DNA of 64,000 nucleotides from Natronosalvus halobius (GTDB lineage Archaea; Halobacteriota; Halobacteria; Halobacteriales; Natrialbaceae), in the NCBI RefSeq assembly GCF_024138145.1, contig NZ_CP099997.1, positions 124,001 through 188,000 of the forward strand. Reading direction: 5' to 3'. Positions 58,304 to 64,000 of the stretch are shown piece by piece. The notes beneath the pieces are model-generated. The model had not been told where the DNA came from. It searched no databases and was given only the letters and a program-made list of their open reading frames with translations. The first letter of the stretch is position 1. Each line of letters starts with the position of its first letter. Made by a program: the position numbers and the translations under genes.

Positions 58304-58381
58304 CGTGGCCGCCGTGTGGCCGGTCGGTGTGGCCCGTGGCTCGTTCGCCCAGTCACCTCGAGCGATGCTTCCCTGTGAATA

Positions 58382-58894
58382 ATGGTCGGTGACGATATCG
58401 ACCTCGTGATCGAACCGGCGACGAGCGACGACATCGAGGCCGTCACGGAGTGTTGGGTCCGCCTCGCAACCGACCAGCGTCGACACGGATCCGTCGTTCG
58501 CCCGGAGACCAACCGGGAGACGATGCGGGCGACCCTCGGCGCCTACCAGGTCGACGACGGATTGCTGGTCGCCAGGGACGGGCATCGACTCGTCGGATTC
58601 GCGTCCTTCTCGGTCGAACACGGCGCGCTCGAGCTGGCGTGTACGCGTGGCTTGCTCTCGAACCTCTACGTCGACTCCGACTACCGTGGCCGGGGAATCG
58701 GGTCGGCGTTACTCGAACGCGTCGAGGCCACCCTCGCCGACCGCGGCGTCGATCGACTGATTCTCGAGGCGATGGCCGACAACGAGGCGGCCAGGCGCTT
58801 CTACCGCGAGGCGGGGTACGAGCCGTTCAGGGTCAGCCTGGAGCGCGAACTGGACCGGTCGGCCGAAAACGATACACACTCAAAGGACGAGTGA
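58382..58894 (+). CDS. GNAT-family N-acetyltransferase
   Basis: 170 residues. Acetyl-CoA-binding motif A is clear: LYVDSDYRGRGIGSALLERVEA (R-x2-G-x-G). LILEAMADNEAARRFYREAGYEPF is motif B with the usual Asn-Ala-Ala-Arg and Phe-Tyr near the end. Substrate unknown. The gene ends 15 bp before tRNA-Thr on the same strand. Confidence 0.92.
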   Translation: MVGDDIDLVIEPATSDDIEAVTECWVRLATDQRRHGSVVRPETNRETMRATLGAYQVDDGLLVARDGHRLVGFASFSVEHGALELACTRGLLSNLYVDSDYRGRGIGSALLERVEATLADRGVDRLILEAMADNEAARRFYREAGYEPFRVSLERELDRSAENDTHSKDE

Positions 58895-58909
58895 TAACTC
58901 ACAGACCGC

Positions 58910-58983
58910 GCCAGGGGAGCATGGGTGGTACATGCACTCGACTTGTAATCGAGAGTTCACGGGTTCAAATCCCGTCCCTGGCT
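58910..58983 (+). tRNA. tRNA-Thr (anticodon TGT)
   Basis: 74 nt with T discriminator. Acceptor arms GCCAGGG and CCCTGGC pair; D arm GCATGGGTGGTACATGC; anticodon stem CTCGA/TCGAG around CTTGTAA (anticodon TGT); T arm ACGGGTTCAAATCCCGT. No CCA encoded. It may be transcribed with the upstream GNAT gene. Confidence 0.97.
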
Positions 58984-59414
58984 CTTCCCCGCGATTGTCT
59001 AACGACGTCGAGCGATGTGAGCGACCACCCGATTGAGCGTGGCCCTGTACACGCCAACCTGGAGTGGTTCGCACGCAGTCCAGGAGCGGCCTGTCTTCAT
59101 CTGCTGTCGAACTGTATTGTGAGTGTTTCTCTCTCACGTGGCTAGTGACGAGAAACCGGTAAAAATTGCAACCAATTGGTGGCGTTCAGTCGATCGGCCG
59201 ACTGTTTCATACAACCCAGACGTTCAATGCGTGATTACACTCTCGAGTTCGCCACTGAACTCGTTCAGAATACGCTGATAGTACTAATTTTATGATCTTG
59301 TTAGAGGCCAAATAGATAAATGATGATCAAACTCGATCATTGAGGTATAGAATTGTGCAGCAAGAGGGGCTTGAGGCCACAGGTTTTATATCCAACCGTG
59401 TAAAGCATCCGCCA
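58984..59414. other. Non-coding interval with promoter elements and a dyad
   Basis: 430 bp with no convincing gene, becoming AT-rich after 59270. A dyad ATGATC-6 nt-GATCAT lies at 59323-59340. TTTTATA at 59383-59389 is 27 nt before the HalOD1 start at 59415 and is the probable TATA box of that gene. Confidence 0.55.
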
Positions 59415-59690
59415 ATGCTACTGTCAGCCGACCGATCGAGCATGAACGAAGGAGTTCCTCTTAGTTTCCGTATCGTCGAGGCCGTGGCCAGAGAAGAGGG
59501 TGTCGACCCAGTTGAAATCGAACCTCCCGAGTACGACGCGCTCTACGACGTTCTCAATCCAGAAGCGCTCGACTCCCTGTTCGCGCCGCGCGAGGATGGC
59601 ACTCCGCGGAGTCCCGGCGAGGTAACGTTCACGTTCTGTGGCTACGAGATGGTCGTCGAAAGCGACGGCGCAGTCACTATTCTCGATTGA
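59415..59690 (+). CDS. Stand-alone HalOD1 domain protein
   Basis: 91 residues from the ATG at 59415, placed by the TTTTATA box 27 nt upstream; ATG at 59442 is the alternative. It is one HalOD1 domain: PLSFRIVEAVAREEGVDPVEIEPPEYDALYDVLNPEALDSLF, then GEVTFTFCGYEMVVESDGAVTI. It is a second, separate copy of the domain type seen at 47508, without the small partner gene. Confidence 0.8.
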   Translation: MLLSADRSSMNEGVPLSFRIVEAVAREEGVDPVEIEPPEYDALYDVLNPEALDSLFAPREDGTPRSPGEVTFTFCGYEMVVESDGAVTILD

Positions 59691-59771
59691 CGCGTTCGCG
59701 TTCACGTTCGTCTCTGCTACCTACCTCACAGCAGCATCCTTAGCGAGGCAGCGTTGTCCGCATCGAACGTG

Positions 59772-59849
59772 GACGGCTACTCAGCCTGCGTCCGCGAACG
59801 GCTATTCGAACCTGTGTCCGCAAACGGCTACTCGAGCCCGCGCCCGCAG
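59772..59849. repeat. 26-bp tandem repeat across the end of the RNase-H-like gene
   Basis: Three copies of a 26-bp unit starting ACGGCTA (59772, 59798 and 59824). The last runs into the final codons and stop of the minus-strand gene ending at 59828, so part of that gene's C-terminal coding sequence is repeated in its 3' region. Confidence 0.8.
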
Positions 59850-60637
59850 ACGGGTTCGAAGACCGACTCGTGGAGGCGTTCGGCCACCGTCTCCATCAGC
59901 GGCTCGAGGTTCGCGGTGTCGGCCCGGTTGTACCGAACGAGCGTCTCGAGGGCGTCCTGGTCGCCGCGCTCGTACTGGTGCCAGAGGCGAACCGCGTCGC
60001 GACCGCTGATGTCGGGTTGATCGCGGTCGATGCCCAGGTCCCGTTCGATCCGTTTGAGCCCGCCCGTCAGGTCGAGTTTTCGACAGGGGTACATGAGGTC
60101 GATGTGGGGTACCGAGGCGTCGACGTCGAACGCCGTCTCGAGGAACGGGACGTCGAAGCGCTGCCCGTTGAACGTCACGAGCGCCGAAGCATCGTTGAAC
60201 TCGGTCTGGAGCCGGTCCCGCGTGAGGTCCTGGCCGTTGACGTACGTCCGGGTTTCACCTCGTCGGTGGACGCTCACCGTCGTGACGTCGTGACGGCTGG
60301 CGTCGAGACCCGTCGTCTCGATGTCGAGGTAACACACGTCGTCGCGAACGTTTTCGAAGAAACGCCAGCGACTCGCCGCCGGGAGCGCCTCGGCGAACGG
60401 CGAGACGTCGCCGGCCTCGAGGTGGCGTCGACCGTCGTCGATGAAGGTCTCGATGCGGTCGGCGACGGTCGGGCCGACGACGCTGCCGTCGAACTCGTCC
60501 CAGTGGGTGATGCCGTGTTCCCAGAGGCGGCGCTCGGTGGTCTCGCCCACGCCGTGAACGGGGAGAAAGCTATTCTCGATTTGCACGTCCGATGAGGGGC
60601 GTCCAGGTCGCAAAAACGTGTGGGTTCGACGGTACAC
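59828..60637 (-). CDS. RNase-H-fold exonuclease-like protein (YprB-type)
   Basis: 269 residues; a GTG at 60586 is a shorter alternative start. After a helix-hairpin-helix-like segment (LPVHGVGETTERRLWEHGI, about 25-43), a DEDD nuclease fold follows: Asp105 and Glu107 in YLDIETTGL, Asp162 in FNGQRFDVPF, and Tyr236/Asp240 in RYNRAD, giving the DEDDy set. Homologous to bacterial YprB-type domains. It probably acts on DNA or RNA ends; substrate unknown. A minus-strand CTATAAAAC box (60684-60692) lies about 50 nt upstream. Confidence 0.85.
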   Translation of the reverse strand: MYRRTHTFLRPGRPSSDVQIENSFLPVHGVGETTERRLWEHGITHWDEFDGSVVGPTVADRIETFIDDGRRHLEAGDVSPFAEALPAASRWRFFENVRDDVCYLDIETTGLDASRHDVTTVSVHRRGETRTYVNGQDLTRDRLQTEFNDASALVTFNGQRFDVPFLETAFDVDASVPHIDLMYPCRKLDLTGGLKRIERDLGIDRDQPDISGRDAVRLWHQYERGDQDALETLVRYNRADTANLEPLMETVAERLHESVFEPVCGRGLE

Positions 60638-60788
60638 GAGGGATGGGCCCGATGAAGGGTGGGGGAGGGCCCGGTCGAAGAACTGGTTTTATAGTCCTGG
60701 TGGCGAACTTCGCTGGCCAATCGAGCTTCGAACAGTGTCGAAACGTCTTGGAACAACCGTGTCGAGGGCTGGAAGTGAACCGCTGGAT

Positions 60789-60986
60789 CTAGTAATAGTA
60801 CAGTTCGACGGTGTGACCGCAGTTGTGACACGTCGTCTCCGTGCCGCTGAGACGGTGTTCCTCGTCGTTCCCCTGGAGGTCGTGTCCGGGTTTTCTGATC
60901 CCCGGTCCGCCGGGGACGGCCGCTCGAACGGACTCGCTACACGCGGGACAGCCAACCGTTACTCGCGGGCGTTCAGATTGTGACAT
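60789..60986 (-). CDS. Small zinc-ribbon protein
   Basis: 65 residues from the ATG at 60986 (a GTG at 60995 is in frame). Cys13-X2-Cys16 (CPACSESV) and Cys53-X2-Cys56 (CHNCGHTVEL) form a zinc ribbon; the tail is Tyr-rich (LYYY). A GTATAA box near 61018-61023 gives a leader of only a few nt. No further hint of function. Confidence 0.7.
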   Translation of the reverse strand: MSQSERPRVTVGCPACSESVRAAVPGGPGIRKPGHDLQGNDEEHRLSGTETTCHNCGHTVELYYY

Positions 60987-61090
60987 ACCTGCCACGTACC
61001 GTATCGGTCGTTTTTGTTATACGAGTCTTAAGCCCGGTCAGCGGCCGCCTAGCCGAAATCGAACTCGCTGAAACCGTTCGGAAGAGTGCC

Positions 61091-62239
61091 TTACCGCTCG
61101 AACGAAACGGGCTCGAAGTCGAAGAACGCGGTCTCGTATCCGTCGTGACGAGCGACCTGAGGCGCGGTGTCGACGGAGACGGTCACGCGCTCGGTCGTGT
61201 CCAGGTCGTCGGTCGCCAGCCCGTAGTGGTGACCGAACTCGTGATCGAGGGTTTCGACCAGCGGTTCCTCGAGCAGCGTCTCCCCGTCGGCCTCGAGGAT
61301 TGCCGACAGCGACGTGAAGGGGAGCGACACGTCGTTGTACGGCGTGCGCGGGAAGACGGCGAGGTACCTGTCTGCGTCCGCGTCCGCGTCGTCGGACAGT
61401 CGCTCGATGTCGGTCTCGATGGCGGTGATGGCTGCGTCGCCGCTCCGTTCGGTGCCGAGGCGGGTTCCGGGGAGATCCGAGACGGCGGGCCCGGTGAACG
61501 CGGGTGCGGCGCCGTTTCCGTGTTCGTCGTCGCCCGATCCAGGTTCGTCGTGCTCGCCCTCGTGCCCGTCTCCGCTCTCGTGGCTCATCACCTCGAGCGC
61601 CCCGCGCGTCCCCTGTTCGTCCTCGGGAACCGAGATTAATTCGAGGTCGCGCACGTCCGCGCGGGCGTACTCGAACGGAATCTCGACCGTTTCGACCGAC
61701 TCGAGTCGACCCTCGAGGTCGCCGGTACGTCGCGTCGTGACCGGGCCGACCTGGATGCGGGCTGTGTACGACCCCTCCTCGGGGAGCGTGACGTTGTCGC
61801 CGTAGTGAAATCCCATTCGCTGGGCGAGCATCGACCAGGGGGCGTCGCCGTGGACGAGGTCGCCGTCGGCGTCGACGATCTCGAGGCCCAGATCGGCGGG
61901 GAGGACGACGCCGGTCGCGTCGTCCCAGACGGTCATCATCAGGTGGTGGGTGTCCTCGGTCTGGACGTCGACGCGCTGGCGCTCGCCGGAGACGAGCCAG
62001 AACCGGTGGGGGAACGTGTAGGTGAGCGAGACGGCATAGTCGCCTGCTGTCGCCTGACCGTACGTGGCCATCTCTTCCTCGGCGGGGGGCACGTAGACGG
62101 CGTCGGGACGATCCTCGAGCAGCGGCGGGGTGTTCCAGGCCGACTGCTCCTCGAAGCCGAGGCGCTCGAGGCAGCCGGCGAGTCCGAGGGAACCGACGAT
62201 GGCGGCGCAACGGAGCGCGTCTCGTCGAGAGGCGGTCAT
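61091..62239 (-). CDS. TAT lipoprotein with P19/Tp34-like metal-binding domain
   Basis: 382 residues. TASRRDALRCAAIVGSLGLAGC is a twin-arginine signal with lipobox cysteine. The first domain (about 45-185) resembles Fe2+/Cu2+ uptake proteins P19 and Tp34: THHLMMTVWDDATGVVLPADLGLEIVD, then MGFHYGDNVTLPEEGSYTARIQVGP. A His/Glu-rich insert (HESGDGHEGEHDEPG) separates a second beta domain with EFGHHYGLATDD. It lies divergently beside SCO, TlpA and CcdA genes, which suggests metal handling linked to copper or cytochrome assembly (inference). Confidence 0.7.
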   Translation of the reverse strand: MTASRRDALRCAAIVGSLGLAGCLERLGFEEQSAWNTPPLLEDRPDAVYVPPAEEEMATYGQATAGDYAVSLTYTFPHRFWLVSGERQRVDVQTEDTHHLMMTVWDDATGVVLPADLGLEIVDADGDLVHGDAPWSMLAQRMGFHYGDNVTLPEEGSYTARIQVGPVTTRRTGDLEGRLESVETVEIPFEYARADVRDLELISVPEDEQGTRGALEVMSHESGDGHEGEHDEPGSGDDEHGNGAAPAFTGPAVSDLPGTRLGTERSGDAAITAIETDIERLSDDADADADRYLAVFPRTPYNDVSLPFTSLSAILEADGETLLEEPLVETLDHEFGHHYGLATDDLDTTERVTVSVDTAPQVARHDGYETAFFDFEPVSFER

Positions 62240-62331
62240 ACTCGAATCGAGGGCCGAGGTGCCAAAACCGCTGTCGGTTTTCAGACCGCCGAACCAACGA
62301 GCCTTTGATCAGCCGGTCCCAGGATTCGAGT

Positions 62332-63138
62332 ATGGACAGACGGACGTATCTCGGCGGTCTCTCGACGGCCGGTCTCGCCGGGGTTGCGGGGTGTCTCGGC
62401 TCGGTCGAGAGCGTGCTCGGCGAGGACGAGCCCGAACCCGGCCGCGGAAACTGGGGCGACGGCCAGACCGCTCTCGAGACGCCGACCGAGGACAGGGGCG
62501 ATCCAGTCCACCCGATCTACGGGCAGGAGATGCCGTCGTTTTCCTTCCCGGACCCCCTAACTGGAGAAACCGTCTCCTCGAGTGACCTCGAGGGCGAAAA
62601 ATCCTATCTACTGACGTTCTTCTTCACGTCCTGTCCCGATGGGGTCTGCCCGGCCCTGCTACTGCGGCTGCGGCGCGCACAGGCTGACGCGGTCGAGAAC
62701 GGCTACGTCGACGATCTGGACCTGCTGGCGCTCACGTTCGATCCCGAGCGTGACACGCCGGAGGTACTCGAGGAGTACGCGGGTCAGCAGGGCGTCGACC
62801 TCGAGGTCGGCAACTGGCACTTTCTTCGCCCCGAAGACAACGAGACGGCACAGGCGACGATCGACGAGAAGTTCGGAATGAAGATCGAGCGAACCGACGA
62901 CGGGACGGAGGGAGACGGAACCGACGGCAACGACGGTGGAGATCACGAAAACGACAGCGACGACCAGAGCGGGGGGAACGGCCACGACGATCACGACCAC
63001 GGCGCGTACACGTTCACCCATATCGCCCTGATCTTCCTCGTCAACGAACACGGCGTCGTCGAACGCTCGTATCCGCGCGGGACCACGGTCGACACCTCGA
63101 AGGTCCTCCAGGACGTACGCACGGTCGTTGGACAGTAA
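62332..63138 (+). CDS. SCO1/SenC-family copper/thiol protein
   Basis: 268 residues from the ATG at 62332. TAT-like signal and lipobox at Cys21 (RRTYLGGLSTAGLAGVAGC). Thioredoxin fold of the SCO family: PSFSFPDPLTGETVSSSDLEG, then TSCPDGVCPALLLRLRRAQ with Cys101 and Cys106, ALTFDPERDTPEVLEEYA, and His230 in FTHIALIFLVNEHG. The usual SCO copper motif is CX3C; here it is CX4C. A Gly/Asp/His-rich loop (HENDSDDQSGGNGHDDHDHG) is inserted before the conserved His. SCO proteins deliver copper to the CuA site of oxidases. Followed by a TlpA-like gene after 1 bp. Confidence 0.85.
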   Translation: MDRRTYLGGLSTAGLAGVAGCLGSVESVLGEDEPEPGRGNWGDGQTALETPTEDRGDPVHPIYGQEMPSFSFPDPLTGETVSSSDLEGEKSYLLTFFFTSCPDGVCPALLLRLRRAQADAVENGYVDDLDLLALTFDPERDTPEVLEEYAGQQGVDLEVGNWHFLRPEDNETAQATIDEKFGMKIERTDDGTEGDGTDGNDGGDHENDSDDQSGGNGHDDHDHGAYTFTHIALIFLVNEHGVVERSYPRGTTVDTSKVLQDVRTVVGQ

Positions 63139-63139
63139 C

Positions 63140-63697
63140 ATGCGCAGGCGCGACCTCCTCGCAGGACTCGGCAGTCTCGGCGTCCTCGCCACCGGCGGCG
63201 TCGTCGCCTCGAGCGACGTCTCGAGTCTGCAGTCTCGCATCCGCCGTCGCTTCGGCGACGAGGCCGAACAACTCGAGGTCGAGACGGTCGACGCTCAGGG
63301 GAGCGAGGCCGGGACAATCGTCCTCCCGTCGCTCGAACAGCCGACGTTCATCGACTTCTTCGGGACGTGGTGTGGCCCGTGCATCAAGCAGATGCCCGCA
63401 CTCGTCGAGGCCCACGAGCGTCTGGGCGAGGAGGTGCTGTTCGTCTCGGTGACCAACGAGAACGTCGGGTCGTCGACCGGGGCCTCGATCACCGAGGCCG
63501 AACTCGCCGACTGGTGGGCCGAACACGACGGCAACTGGACGGTCGGCGTCGACCGCACGGTCGAACTCGCCGAGCGCTACGGGCTCCAGGGCTATCCGTA
63601 CGCGGTCGCCGTCGACGAGTACGGCTTCGTCCAGTGGTCCGAGGGCGGCATCAAATCGGCCGACGAACTGGTCGCTGGCATCGAGCACGCGATCTGA
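63140..63697 (+). CDS. TlpA/ResA-like thiol-disulfide oxidoreductase
   Basis: 185 residues from the ATG at 63140. N-terminus MRRRDLLAGLGSLGVLATGG is a TAT signal or membrane anchor. Thioredoxin fold with Cys78-X2-Cys81 (FGTWCGPCIKQMP) and the cis-Pro turn GLQGYPYAVAVDEYG. Outer-surface thioredoxins of this type reduce cysteines in apocytochromes or SCO/CuA proteins, using electrons from CcdA, the next gene 3 bp downstream. Confidence 0.92.
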   Translation: MRRRDLLAGLGSLGVLATGGVVASSDVSSLQSRIRRRFGDEAEQLEVETVDAQGSEAGTIVLPSLEQPTFIDFFGTWCGPCIKQMPALVEAHERLGEEVLFVSVTNENVGSSTGASITEAELADWWAEHDGNWTVGVDRTVELAERYGLQGYPYAVAVDEYGFVQWSEGGIKSADELVAGIEHAI

Positions 63698-63700
63698 CCG

Positions 63701-64000
63701 ATGATCGATCTCGCCTTCGTGTCGACGCTGGCGTTCGCAGTTGGGGCGGGGATCGCGACGTTCTTCTCCCCGTGTGCGTACCCGTTGCTTCCCGGCTACG
63801 TCGGCTACTACGCGAGCCGAACCGAGGACGCAGAGCCAACGCTCGGCGGCTCGCTCGCTCGCGGGCTCGTCGCCGGCGCCGGCGTCATCGCCACGTTTCT
63901 CGTCCTGCTCGGGGCGACGTTCGTCGTCGGCCACGAGACACTCTCGAACGTTACGCTCTTCGAACCGATCGTCGGCGCGTTGCTGATCGTGTTCGGGCTC
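63701..64000 (+). CDS. ccdA: Cytochrome c biogenesis protein CcdA (5' part, cut by window end)
   Basis: The first 100 codons are present; the gene runs off the window. FFSPCAYPLLPGYVGYYASR contains the first membrane cysteine (Cys25) in the family motif, followed by a glycine-rich second helix (RGLVAGAGVIATFLVLLGATFVV). CcdA passes electrons from cytoplasmic thioredoxin to outside thioredoxins such as the TlpA-like protein encoded just upstream. The second conserved cysteine would be beyond the window. Confidence 0.93.
   Translation, partial: MIDLAFVSTLAFAVGAGIATFFSPCAYPLLPGYVGYYASRTEDAEPTLGGSLARGLVAGAGVIATFLVLLGATFVVGHETLSNVTLFEPIVGALLIVFGL

Overview
The window is chromosomal DNA of a haloarchaeon. 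It is GC-rich, its proteins are strongly acidic, and it carries archaeal-type ribosomal protein and RNA polymerase operons. Many start codons sit about 27 nt downstream of a TATA-like box (leaderless genes), and there are haloarchaea-specific domain types (HalOD1, bacterio-opsin-activator-like HTH regulators, TAT lipoproteins). A complete methylaspartate-cycle gene set points to a member of the Natrialbales or a related order; the placement is inference.

Layout. (1) 1-1191: the tail of a DegT-type aminotransferase and a TRIC-type membrane protein. (2) 1326-7717, minus strand: the alpha-type operon tRNA-Ser, rps13, rps4, rps11, rpoD, tRNA-Leu, rpl18e, rpl13, rps9, rpoN, rpoK, eno, rps2, with most junctions overlapping. 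(3) 7901-11324: a DUF4129 / DUF58 / membrane-protein operon. (4) 11382-16305: moaA, a DUF835-like protein, a lone response regulator, a VOC protein and a MetE-like methyltransferase. (5) 16756-25986: secreted proteins (cupredoxin-PQQ sugar dehydrogenase fusion, M14 carboxypeptidase, NodB-fold lipoprotein that has lost its metal ligands), a tandem winged-helix regulator, tRNA-Gly and a decayed TAT-signal gene. (6) 26257-40787, plus strand: SPOUT methyltransferase followed by the unbroken S10/spc operon from rpl3 to secY. (7) 40954-45266: respiratory-type membrane proteins (cytochrome oxidase subunit IV family, fenitrothion-hydrolase-like, zinc finger with membrane anchor) and an Azf/uronate-dehydrogenase-like SDR enzyme. 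(8) 45357-49128: regulators and small haloarchaeal proteins around a repeat-rich divergent promoter. (9) 49325-56031: methylaspartate-cycle genes. (10) 56107-59690: small conserved genes, GTP cyclohydrolase III, CBS and GNAT proteins, tRNA-Thr, HalOD1. (11) 59828-64000: RNase-H-fold nuclease, zinc ribbon, P19-like lipoprotein, then SCO, TlpA-like thioredoxin and CcdA, a redox/copper assembly operon cut by the window end.

How the genes work together. Regions 2 and 6 supply translation and transcription. Region 9 encodes the signature steps of the methylaspartate cycle, which converts acetyl-CoA to malate via glutamate, methylaspartate, mesaconate and methylmalyl-CoA; its two arms diverge from one 150-bp regulatory region holding two ATCATGAT palindromes. 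Region 11 looks dedicated to thiol/copper chemistry outside the membrane and may serve the terminal oxidases hinted at in region 7.

A recurring trait is short tandem repeats, both inside genes (Asp-Gln, Ser-Asn and acidic runs) and between genes (21, 26, 34 and about 40 bp units). No CRISPR array, insertion sequence or clear prophage was seen. All family names are from sequence recognition by eye; no database search was run.
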